NCBI GenBank assembly: GCA_024695725.1
Contig: JAILHQ010000026.1
Span: 1 to 7,417, forward strand
Direction: 5' to 3'
Length of the DNA stretch: 7,417 nucleotides
Source of the DNA: Cyanobacteria bacterium RUI128
Lineage (GTDB): Bacteria > Cyanobacteriota > Vampirovibrionia > Gastranaerophilales > Gastranaerophilaceae
Below, one piece after another: positions 1-5,685 of this stretch (position 1 is its first letter; each line of letters begins with the position of its first letter). A program made the translations under genes and the position numbers. The notes below the pieces were generated by a model. The model was not told the DNA's origin. It saw nothing but the letters and a program-made list of their open reading frames with translations, and ran no database searches.

Positions 1-11
1 ATATAAGAAAT

Positions 12-260
12 ATGAGATTAGATAAATTTTTGAAAGTTTCAAGACTTGTAAAACGGAGAACTGTTGCAAACAGTATCTCTGATTTAGGAAGGGTTTTTGT
101 CAACGGTAATATTGCAAAACCAGCGAAACAACTAAAAGTCGGAGATACAATCTCTATTGAATATGCCAATAAAACAATTACAGCGAAGGTACTTGAAATT
201 CCTACAGGAAATGTTCCCGTTCAGCTTGCATCAACGCTGTATGAAATAATAAACGAATAG
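12..260 (+). CDS. rqcP: RqcP-like S4-domain RNA-binding protein
   Basis: This 82-residue protein is an almost bare S4 RNA-binding domain. It opens with MRLDKFLKVSRLVKRRT, which matches the start of Bacillus RqcP (YabO) nearly residue for residue, and continues with GRVFVNG (about residues 26-32) and KVGDTISIEY (about 42-51), the usual second half of the S4 fold. Its length agrees with the 80-90 residues of the family. Known RqcP proteins bind the 50S subunit and peptidyl-tRNA and help RqcH add C-terminal tails to nascent chains on stalled ribosomes; the related Hsp15 family recycles the same kind of complex. No RqcH gene is visible here. Only 11 bases precede the ATG, so the ribosome-binding site and upstream neighbour cannot be judged. 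A terminator follows one base after the stop, so this gene ends a plus-strand transcription unit. The S4 call is firm; the RqcP name is by resemblance. Confidence 0.9.
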   Translation: MRLDKFLKVSRLVKRRTVANSISDLGRVFVNGNIAKPAKQLKVGDTISIEYANKTITAKVLEIPTGNVPVQLASTLYEIINE

Positions 261-261
261 A

Positions 262-293
262 AAAAGAGGCTGACCTTCTTTACAGCCTCTTTT
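262..293. terminator. Intrinsic terminator, probably bidirectional
   Basis: A perfect 11-bp stem, AAAAGAGGCTG (262-272) with CAGCCTCTTTT (283-293), closes a 10-nt loop. On the plus strand it lies immediately after the rqcP stop codon and ends in TTTT. Read on the minus strand the same stem is followed by TTTTTCTATT, so it can also stop transcripts arriving from the converging minus-strand operon whose last stop codon is at 424. Confidence 0.9.
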
Positions 294-423
294 GTTAGAT
301 GGAATAGCTCTCACCATCTCTTTCATATATGTATTATGTTAGAAAGTTTCTGTTGATTTGAAACCCGAGCCTGTCGTTAAGGACGTACGACAGGCACAGG
401 GAAGCCCTGTCAGAGAGAGTATG
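294..423. other. Non-coding convergent intergenic region
   Basis: This stretch lies between the rqcP terminator and the end of the converging LTxxQ-protein gene. I see no plausible coding sequence on either strand. Its only clear structure is the pair of adjacent palindromes at 369-410, annotated separately. Confidence 0.7.
369..410. repeat. Two adjacent perfect palindromes
   Basis: GCCTGTCGT (369-377) pairs perfectly with ACGACAGGC (387-395) across a 9-nt loop. It is followed directly by ACAGGG (396-401) pairing with CCCTGT (405-410) across a 3-nt loop. Both stems use an ACAGG/CCTGT core, so alternative pairings between the two hairpins are possible. The unit is more GC-rich than its surroundings. 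It lies just downstream of the minus-strand operon and could help terminate it, although no long U-tract follows. It could also be a dispersed REP-like element, which one copy cannot show. Confidence 0.6.
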
Positions 424-957
424 TTATTTTTTCTTTGGGGCTGATTTTTGATTTTTGGCTTTTTCCTTTGCCATGTTTTTTCTCGCATCTGCCTTAATCT
501 TATCAAGCTCTTTTTTCTGCTTTGATGTCAGAATTGCCTCAAAATCACGTTCATTCTTGAGTCTTAAATCACGAGCCTGCTTGTTAAGAGCATCTATTTG
601 AGCATTAATCTTTTCAATTTGTTCAAGTTTTACCTGAGTTTTTATATCCTTACTTCTTTTTATTAATTCTTTTTGTTCGTATTTTGTACGGATGGCATTC
701 ATAATAGGTTCCATTTGTTCTCTGCCTTCCATTCTCAACTGTTTAGCTTTAGCCTTTTGTTCATCAGTTAATTTAAGTTTTTGTTCCATATTAACTTTTG
801 GCGGGTGTTGATTTGGACAAGGCTTGTGCATTCCGCAAGGAGGACCGAATGGAGGGCATCCCTGCGGGCCGCATTCAGGACATCCCTGTGGACCTGCCCA
901 AGCCATTGTTGTTGCACCTAATGTTAATAATGTTGCTAATAATAGTGTCTTTTTCAT
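424..957 (-). CDS. Secreted Cys-rich Spy/CpxP-type LTxxQ protein
   Basis: This 177-residue exported protein starts with a signal peptide (MKKTLLLA to AWA, predicted cleavage after A21). Next comes a short Gly/Pro/Cys-rich segment (residues 22-53) with five cysteines (C26, C29, C34, C41, C47), H44 and H51. The remainder is a charged, helical Spy/CpxP-like domain carrying the two diagnostic LTxxQ motifs, LTDEQ at 63-67 and LTSKQ at 143-147, with a Lys-rich tail. Spy and CpxP are ATP-independent periplasmic chaperones or stress modulators; ZraP and CnrX of the same superfamily bind metals. The Cys/His-rich N-terminus is unusual for Spy and suggests metal binding or disulfides, which is inference. 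An AAAGGA ribosome-binding site (965-970) supports the start. It is the last gene of the ECF-sigma operon, 34 bases after the 172-aa gene. Confidence 0.85.
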   Translation of the reverse strand: MKKTLLLATLLTLGATTMAWAGPQGCPECGPQGCPPFGPPCGMHKPCPNQHPPKVNMEQKLKLTDEQKAKAKQLRMEGREQMEPIMNAIRTKYEQKELIKRSKDIKTQVKLEQIEKINAQIDALNKQARDLRLKNERDFEAILTSKQKKELDKIKADARKNMAKEKAKNQKSAPKKK

Positions 958-991
958 ATCGTTTTCCTTTCAAGTTGATTTTATTTGTATC

Positions 992-1510
992 TTATCTGGT
1001 TCTAAAATTTTTGTTGTAAGCTCTTCTACTAACATTTCTGTTGTTATGAGCTCTGTAGTTTTTCATATTGTGGTTTCTATGATTGTATGCTCTGTATCCT
1101 CTATATGGTTTCTGATGATGACCCATATAAGGTGCTGGTCTACCGTATCTAAAGTTCTGATGTCTCGAATTTAAATTCGGATTAAACCTGTCGTTTCTGA
1201 AATCATGTCTTACGCCTCTTACTTCTCTGTTACTTGTTTTGTTGCCAAATTTTAAAGGTCTGTTGTCTTTATTAGGGGAGAATTTTTGACCTTTTACAGA
1301 TTTATCATATTTGATATTATCATTAACGTTTTTAAATTGAGAGTCAAATTTTGGCCCATTTTTATATCTGTTATCAAAAGTTTGCCGATCCAACTGTGAC
1401 TGAACCTCTACCTGCTGTGGAGCTGTTATTTCAGCCACAGGAGTTTCTTCTGCGAACACAACACCTGTTGTACATACTAATAAACCTAATATTGCTAAAG
1501 TTCTTTTCAT
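992..1510 (-). CDS. Secreted basic Asn/Arg/His/Tyr-rich protein, unknown function
   Basis: I do not recognise a family. The 172-residue product has a clear signal peptide (MKRTLAILGLLVCTTGVVFA, cleavage after A20), then a short acidic, polar segment (about 21-45). From about residue 46 to the end it is highly basic and low in complexity, dominated by Asn, Arg, Lys, Tyr, Phe and His. The last 40 residues contain loose repeats of the form YRAYN/YRAHN/RRAYN. There is no cysteine in the mature part and no membrane helix after the signal. Such a chain is likely disordered and could bind metal (several His), nucleic acid, peptidoglycan or LPS; none of these is proven. Its start is supported by an AAAGGA ribosome-binding site in the 24-base gap after the 79-aa gene. 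Its place in the ECF operon between two other secreted proteins suggests an envelope role. Confidence 0.8.
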   Translation of the reverse strand: MKRTLAILGLLVCTTGVVFAEETPVAEITAPQQVEVQSQLDRQTFDNRYKNGPKFDSQFKNVNDNIKYDKSVKGQKFSPNKDNRPLKFGNKTSNREVRGVRHDFRNDRFNPNLNSRHQNFRYGRPAPYMGHHQKPYRGYRAYNHRNHNMKNYRAHNNRNVSRRAYNKNFRTR

Positions 1511-1534
1511 TTTGCTATCCTTTCAATTTACGGG

Positions 1535-1774
1535 CTATAAACCCAGAGTTACGTCAACATTACCAACACTAAAGGTAACACTTGGTGAGTTATAACCGTA
1601 GCCGTTATAGGTTGGAATATACACCGGCTGCTGGTACACTACCGGCATTGGAGGCTTTGGAGCCACTCTGTGCTGCGGGGCAGGAGCTTTATGCGGGGCC
1701 TTATGCATAGGATAAGCATTAGCCGCGCCTGTTGTTAATGCAAGCAGGCACAATATTGTAAGAATCTTCTTCAT
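1535..1774 (-). CDS. Small secreted Pro/His/Tyr-rich protein, unknown function
   Basis: This 79-residue protein has a signal peptide (MKKILTILCLLALTTGAANA, cleavage after A20). A Pro/His/Lys-rich stretch follows (21-46; H24, H28, H35 with several Met), then a Tyr/Pro/Gly segment (47-62), and a short C-terminal beta-like strand, SVTFSVGNVDVTLGL. The cysteine at position 9 lies inside the signal peptide and is not in a lipobox, so a lipoprotein is unlikely. No known family was recognised. The mature protein is under 60 residues, suggesting a small envelope peptide or partner of the other secreted products. A strong GAAAGGA ribosome-binding site precedes the ATG, and only 14 bases separate it from the sigma-factor stop codon, so it is almost certainly co-transcribed with the sigma gene. 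Confidence 0.8.
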   Translation of the reverse strand: MKKILTILCLLALTTGAANAYPMHKAPHKAPAPQHRVAPKPPMPVVYQQPVYIPTYNGYGYNSPSVTFSVGNVDVTLGL

Positions 1775-1788
1775 TTGTCACGTCCTTT

Positions 1789-2286
1789 CTAAAGCAAGTC
1801 TTCAAGCTTCAGTGCAAGTTCTTTTTTTGCGTTATATATTCTCGATTTAACCGTACCGACAGGAACCTTCAGTTTTACTGCGATTTCTTCATATGTGAAC
1901 CCGTCGATTTCACTCAAGATAATGACTTCTTTGAACTTAGGCTTTAAGCTCTCAATGGCTTGAATTATTCGTTTTTGTCTTATCTTGCTAAGCAACGTGA
2001 GCTCAGGTGTTGCTTTACTGTCTTTTATTGAGTTTATTATTTCGTCGTCTGCCGTAGAGTTTTGCTGAACTCTTTTGTCTGCTGACTTCAAGTAATCTTT
2101 CGATAAGTTCTTTGCGATGGTATTTATCCATGTTTTGAAATTACCTTTCTCAACATATTTATCTTGATTTTTCCAGACCTTAACAAAGACTTCCTGTTCT
2201 AAATCTTCATTCGTTTCTTTAGTTATAAGCCTGATTATGTTTCTTACGTTCTGTTTATTGTTTTCAATTATTTCTTTAAAATTCAT
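1789..2286 (-). CDS. ECF-subfamily RNA polymerase sigma factor
   Basis: At 165 residues this is a typical two-domain group 4 (ECF) sigma factor. The sigma-2 domain covers about residues 5-72, with the core-binding motif DLEQEVFVKVW (28-38) and the -10-recognising stretch FKTWINTIAKN (50-60). A variable linker follows (73-100), then sigma-4 (about 104-162), whose helix-turn-helix reads FTYEEIAVKLKVPVGTVKSRI (starting at 130), the part that reads the -35 element. There are no extra C-terminal domains. Its ATG overlaps the stop codon of the upstream anti-sigma gene (ATGA), and no strong ribosome-binding site is seen, so translation is probably coupled. It likely directs RNA polymerase to its own operon through the GAAC-N16-CGTT site at 2652-2675. 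The three genes after it encode secreted proteins, pointing to an envelope response. Confidence 0.93.
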   Translation of the reverse strand: MNFKEIIENNKQNVRNIIRLITKETNEDLEQEVFVKVWKNQDKYVEKGNFKTWINTIAKNLSKDYLKSADKRVQQNSTADDEIINSIKDSKATPELTLLSKIRQKRIIQAIESLKPKFKEVIILSEIDGFTYEEIAVKLKVPVGTVKSRIYNAKKELALKLEDLL

Positions 2287-2627
2287 TCATCTTCTACCAT
2301 AAGGAGTCCATACTCATCAGTCTGGAAACCTAAATCTTCCGCCGTAAATTGCTGTCCGTATTTAACGTGATCAACAATATTGCAATTTGTATTTGCGATT
2401 TCTAAGGTTGTTCCCCCGATTAGAAGTGCAAACATTACGCAAGCAACCTTGACAGCCCTGAAGCTGTCCTTTTTGTAGTGAGGTTTGACTTCACTAATCA
2501 AATCGGAAACCTTGTTCATCATCTCATATTCTTTTCTGCAGTCTTCGCATTCTGCGATATGCTTCATCAACGTTTCTTCGTCTGAGAATGTAAATAGTGC
2601 TTCAAATTTGTTACATTTTTTTGTCAT
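2283..2627 (-). CDS. Membrane anti-sigma factor with zinc-binding motif
   Basis: This 114-residue protein has the layout of a ZAS-type (zf-HC2) anti-sigma factor. The N-terminal cytoplasmic domain carries H23-x3-C27-x2-C30, with C5 as a possible fourth ligand. One transmembrane helix follows (about 58-75, VKVACVMFALLIGGTTLEI), and then a 40-residue, mostly acidic extracytoplasmic tail (76-114). Anti-sigma factors of this type hold the partner ECF sigma at the membrane until an outside signal triggers release. Here the anti-sigma gene comes first and overlaps the sigma gene by four bases, the opposite of the common sigma-first order but like CnrY/CnrH. The start is supported by AAGAGGT (2635-2641) seven bases upstream. 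Two cysteines (C63 in the helix, C82 just outside) might respond to redox or metals, which is speculation. Confidence 0.85.
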   Translation of the reverse strand: MTKKCNKFEALFTFSDEETLMKHIAECEDCRKEYEMMNKVSDLISEVKPHYKKDSFRAVKVACVMFALLIGGTTLEIANTNCNIVDHVKYGQQFTAEDLGFQTDEYGLLMVEDE

Positions 2628-2651
2628 TTTGTTTACCTCTTACACCCATAT

Positions 2652-2676
2652 AACGAAATCGAAAAAAATTTGTTCA
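2652..2676 (-). promoter_or_regulatory. Candidate autoregulated ECF promoter
   Basis: On the minus strand TGAAC (2672-2676) is followed by exactly 16 bases and CGTT (2652-2655), including a run of seven T in the spacer. This fits the GAAC/AAC -35 and CGT-type -10 pattern of many ECF sigma factors, such as the Bacillus SigW and SigM promoters (TGAAAC-N16-CGTA/C). A transcript starting near 2645 would have a leader of roughly 18 bases holding the ribosome-binding site of the anti-sigma gene. I found no second GAAC-N16-CGTT in the other intergenic gaps of this operon. Confidence 0.6.
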
Positions 2677-2711
2677 TTTTTTGTTTTGATATCCTTAACA
2701 TTTCTTAATAA

Positions 2712-2735
2712 TATTCTGTTAATACAGTCAGAATA
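2712..2735 (-). terminator. Weak hairpin after the panD-to-TIGR02757 operon
   Basis: TATTCTG (2712-2718) pairs with CAGAATA (2729-2735) across a 10-nt loop, seven bases after the TIGR02757 stop codon. On the minus strand it is followed by an AT-rich stretch rather than a pure U-run, so it is at best a weak terminator. It may instead be an operator upstream of the ECF promoter. Confidence 0.35.
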
Positions 2736-2741
2736 ATACAT

Positions 2742-3506
2742 TTACCCCTCAACGCCTTTGCCAAATATTGCAAAATCATATTTGACCGGATCTGCCGAAT
2801 CAAACTGTTTTAAATTATCAGTAAGTTCAATAACAGCCTTCATGTCATTACTCTTACGATTTAATAATAACATTTCTCTGGACAAACGGGCAACATGAAC
2901 ATCTAACGGCATAAGAAGTTCCGATTTTGGCATAAAATTCCAACAGCCTAAATCAACATCAGATTTTCTAATCATCCAGCGCATGAACATGTTCAACCGT
3001 TTCATAGCCCCGCCCTTTCGAGGATCAGGCAAAAGATGGTAAAACCCCTGTCCGGCTTTTTTATCCACTCTTGAATAGAAATAATCTGTAACGGTGCCAA
3101 ACATATCACACTGCTTATATCCATATTCAAACAGTTCCATTAACCCCCCGGAGGTGTTGTATAACTCTGAAAGTATTTTCATAAGTTCAACTATTTCAAA
3201 AGGTTTTGAAAACCTATAGTTAAAGTCCTTTTCAAACAGTATAGAAAATTCCCCGTTTTTAATAAACGCCGTCGGCTCATTTTGGGCATACCAGAAAAAG
3301 TCATTGAGCTTAGCAATAAACAGTTTTCGGTTACCGTAGGCAAACAATGACGCAATAAACCCTGCAATTTCAATATCTTGCCTTTCTGAATACTTGTGCG
3401 GGAAACGCACCGGATCAGAGTCGATAAAATCAACCGTTTCGTATTTTGTTACCAGTTCATCGAGTTCTGATTTTGATATTTTAAATTCACAAACGGGCAT
3501 TCCCAT
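2742..3506 (-). CDS. TIGR02757 (DUF2400) family protein
   Basis: At 254 residues this matches the length and conserved blocks of the TIGR02757/DUF2400 family: DSDPVRFPHKYSERQDIEIAG (about 29-49), AYGNRK (56-61), DPRKGGAMKRLNMFMRWMIRK (161-181), MPLDVHVARLSR (199-210) and DPVKYDFAIFGKG (239-251). The family has no experimentally fixed role that I know. The PLDVHVAR block, with D202 and H204, and the preceding KRLNMFLRW-type helix recall the catalytic end of HhH-GPD DNA glycosylases, so a DNA-repair enzyme is possible; this is inference. It is the last gene of the second operon, 20 bases after the deaminase. An AGGGG ribosome-binding site (3515-3519) lies eight bases before the first ATG; a second ATG at codon 3 is an alternative start. 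No signal peptide or membrane helix is seen. Confidence 0.88.
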   Translation of the reverse strand: MGMPVCEFKISKSELDELVTKYETVDFIDSDPVRFPHKYSERQDIEIAGFIASLFAYGNRKLFIAKLNDFFWYAQNEPTAFIKNGEFSILFEKDFNYRFSKPFEIVELMKILSELYNTSGGLMELFEYGYKQCDMFGTVTDYFYSRVDKKAGQGFYHLLPDPRKGGAMKRLNMFMRWMIRKSDVDLGCWNFMPKSELLMPLDVHVARLSREMLLLNRKSNDMKAVIELTDNLKQFDSADPVKYDFAIFGKGVEG

Positions 3507-3526
3507 ATAATTTACCCCTGTTGACC

Positions 3527-3994
3527 CTAATTACCCTTGTCGCTAAGACGCAGGTTCTCAAAGAATTTATTTAAGATTTTATCACATTTTTCTTCTTCTA
3601 TCCCGCCATAAACCACTAACTTTGAATTGGCGGTCTTTCGCAAGTCCATAACAGTGCCAAATGCACCGCATTGTGTATTATACGAGCCAAAATAGAGTTT
3701 TTTCACACCTGAAGATATAATAGCCCACGCACACATCGGACATGGTTCGAGAGTAACATACATATCGCACTCGTCAAGCCGCCACGTACCTAGTTTCTTT
3801 TGAACATCCCTTAGCGCAATAATTTCAGCGTGTCCTGTTACATCTGCCAGTTCTTCTTTCTGGTTATGAGCGGCGGCAATTATAACCCCGTCTTTCAGGA
3901 TGGCACAGCCAACGGGCACATCTTTTGAAGATGTCTGTTTAGCTTCCCTTATCGCTCTTTCAAAAAGTTTATTATGCTCTTTTGAATAATCCAT
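3527..3994 (-). CDS. tadA: tRNA adenosine(34) deaminase, TadA type
   Basis: This is a 155-residue member of the zinc-dependent cytidine/deoxycytidylate deaminase fold. The VPVGCAI block (26-32) and N44 line the substrate pocket. H55-A56-E57 gives the first zinc ligand and the catalytic glutamate, and P84-C85-P86-M87-C88 supplies the other two zinc ligands. The flanking GHAEIIALRD, TLEPCPMC and later GAFGTVMDL blocks match TadA, which converts A34 to inosine in the tRNA-Arg(ACG) anticodon. A guanine deaminase of the same fold is the main alternative, but the length and the GTWRL and GAFGTVMDL blocks favour TadA. It begins 14 bases after the kinase stop codon. No strong ribosome-binding site is close to the ATG; the nearest G-rich stretch (GGGG, 4012-4015) is 17 bases away, so initiation may depend on coupling. 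Confidence 0.87.
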   Translation of the reverse strand: MDYSKEHNKLFERAIREAKQTSSKDVPVGCAILKDGVIIAAAHNQKEELADVTGHAEIIALRDVQKKLGTWRLDECDMYVTLEPCPMCAWAIISSGVKKLYFGSYNTQCGAFGTVMDLRKTANSKLVVYGGIEEEKCDKILNKFFENLRLSDKGN

Positions 3995-4008
3995 ATAATT
4001 ATCTATAT

Positions 4009-5685
4009 TTACCCCACTCTGCGCATAAACAAATGCACTTCAAATCCCCATTCCATACCGGAATGAAGTTGTATATGCCCGCCCATATTCTCAGCCAAAC
4101 CTTTAACAATGAACAGCCCGAGCCCTGTGCCTCTTGTGGTTCTCGTGGTAGAATCATCGAGCCTAGTGAACTTGCCGAAAAGTGTTTTCAGTTTGTCCTT
4201 CGGAATAACCGGACATTTATTTTTAACAATAATCTTTACATATTCATCATCAGATTCTTCATTCTCTACGACAATATCTGAATCTGCATCAGCATATTTA
4301 ATAGCATTTTCGATAAGGTTAATCATTATCTGTTCAAATCTGTCACGGTCAGCCAATATCATAGGTATATCCTTTGAAATATTATTTATAAGATTTTTAC
4401 CGCCGCTGTTTTTCACAAGGAGCATTGAATCTTCGACAATTTCCAAAACACTGACCTGCTCAATATTTACATTGAGGCTTGCCCCTTCAATATCAGGAAT
4501 AACAAGCAGGTCTTCTACCATACGTTTTAACCTCTCTGCCTGACGGCGAATAACCTTAAGAGATTTCTGCTTGGTTTCTTCATCAATCTGAATATCCTGT
4601 CTTAATAATCTTGAAGTATACCCCTGAATACTCGTCAGCGGGGTTCTAAACTCATGGCTTACAGTATCAATCATATTTGAACGGAATTCATTCAATTCCT
4701 TTAGTTCCTTGTTTGTTTTTTCGAGTTTATTATAGGATTTATGAATTTGAGCAGCCATTCTGTTAAACTCGTAGGCAAGGAAGATGATTTCATACGGTGT
4801 AAAAATATGGGTTAGAAGTCTTATACGACGTTTATAATTACCTTTCGACAATGCAATGATAGCCTTAAAAAGCTGCCTTACGTTGATATACAGGTACGAA
4901 ATATAAAGACCGACAATAAACAGCACGGCAAGAGAAGATGCCAAAAGTGCAATAATAATCTTAAATCGGCCGTAGTCGATTGACTCACGCGTAATCTCTT
5001 TTGGTGTTGATACAATGATAAGAATGTTCGGATCAGTCTTTTTCAGATATACGAACGGTTGATTCTTTCTTTTCCCGTATATTGTTGCTTCATTTTCCTC
5101 TAGTTCGGACGGAAGCTGTTTAACACATTTTTCATAAACATGTTGATTATAGTTATATGATGTAATCAGTTTATTTTCCGGATTAAGTATATATATCTGA
5201 CGTTTATCACTACCGATAGAAGGGAACATATTAGCTTTTAACGTTTCAATATCAAAAACTGCAACAAGGTATTGCCCGTTCTTTAATTCATGCCCAAAAA
5301 CGGCATTATCCTTCTCACTTTCAGAAATTCTTAACGCCTTGTATGCATCATAGTTATTGACTATTGTAAGGTCTCGATAATGATTTGATGTCCCTTTGAC
5401 TTTTTTAAGATACGCCTTTTTTGCCGAATACGACGACAGATAATCAATATTTTGAGATATCTGCTGTAGTTCATATTCAATGGAATTTTGAAAAACGTCA
5501 ATGCTGTCTGACACAGAATTTGCAATAATAACCCCGATATTACACAACTGCGCCCTAACCGCGTGCTGGTTAATGTTGTTAATTACGAACCCGCAAACAG
5601 TCATTGTAACTATTACCGCGAAAATACTTACAATAATAATCTGTTCAACAATTTTTAGACGATGGATATTTTTAACGATTTTCAT
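4009..5685 (-). CDS. Membrane sensor histidine kinase with Cache-like input domain
   Basis: This 558-residue kinase has a first membrane helix (about 13-35), a roughly 200-residue extracytoplasmic region (37-238), and a second helix (about 242-267). A HAMP-like linker and coiled coil follow (268-335), then HisKA with the phospho-accepting H344 in SHEFRTP, and a C-terminal HATPase domain (about 445-556). The input region (GQYLVAVFDIETLK, then RQIYILNPENKLITS) looks like a Cache/PAS-like ligand domain. The N-box (NLIENAIKY, N460) and G2 box (GTGLGL, 519-524) are intact. The G1 box is degenerate: NKCPVIP (489-495) stands where D-x-G-x-G-IP is usual. The gene overlaps the response-regulator stop by one base (TAATG), so the two are translationally coupled and surely partners. 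Unlike SasA, the usual RpaA kinase, it has no KaiB-like N-terminus. Confidence 0.93.
   Translation of the reverse strand: MKIVKNIHRLKIVEQIIIVSIFAVIVTMTVCGFVINNINQHAVRAQLCNIGVIIANSVSDSIDVFQNSIEYELQQISQNIDYLSSYSAKKAYLKKVKGTSNHYRDLTIVNNYDAYKALRISESEKDNAVFGHELKNGQYLVAVFDIETLKANMFPSIGSDKRQIYILNPENKLITSYNYNQHVYEKCVKQLPSELEENEATIYGKRKNQPFVYLKKTDPNILIIVSTPKEITRESIDYGRFKIIIALLASSLAVLFIVGLYISYLYINVRQLFKAIIALSKGNYKRRIRLLTHIFTPYEIIFLAYEFNRMAAQIHKSYNKLEKTNKELKELNEFRSNMIDTVSHEFRTPLTSIQGYTSRLLRQDIQIDEETKQKSLKVIRRQAERLKRMVEDLLVIPDIEGASLNVNIEQVSVLEIVEDSMLLVKNSGGKNLINNISKDIPMILADRDRFEQIMINLIENAIKYADADSDIVVENEESDDEYVKIIVKNKCPVIPKDKLKTLFGKFTRLDDSTTRTTRGTGLGLFIVKGLAENMGGHIQLHSGMEWGFEVHLFMRRVG

Noticed and set aside
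798..1174. Two plus-strand open frames (798-1019 and 824-1174) opposite the secreted-protein genes
   Set aside because: They are antisense shadows of the LTxxQ and Asn/Arg-rich genes, with no ribosome-binding site, and their low-complexity composition mirrors the real genes.
1486..1510. Lipoprotein signal in the 172-aa or 79-aa secreted proteins because of a Cys in the signal peptide
   Set aside because: The residues before the Cys do not fit a lipobox ([LVI][ASTVI][GAS]C), and both have a normal Ala-x-Ala-type cleavage site further on.
3191..3433. Second minus-strand frame of 80 codons inside the TIGR02757 gene
   Set aside because: It is a shifted-frame shadow of a conserved gene, with no domain or ribosome-binding site.
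3982..4543. Plus-strand open frames (3982-4281 and 4109-4543) across the kinase gene
   Set aside because: They lie opposite the well-conserved HATPase domain, have no recognisable domain and no ribosome-binding site.
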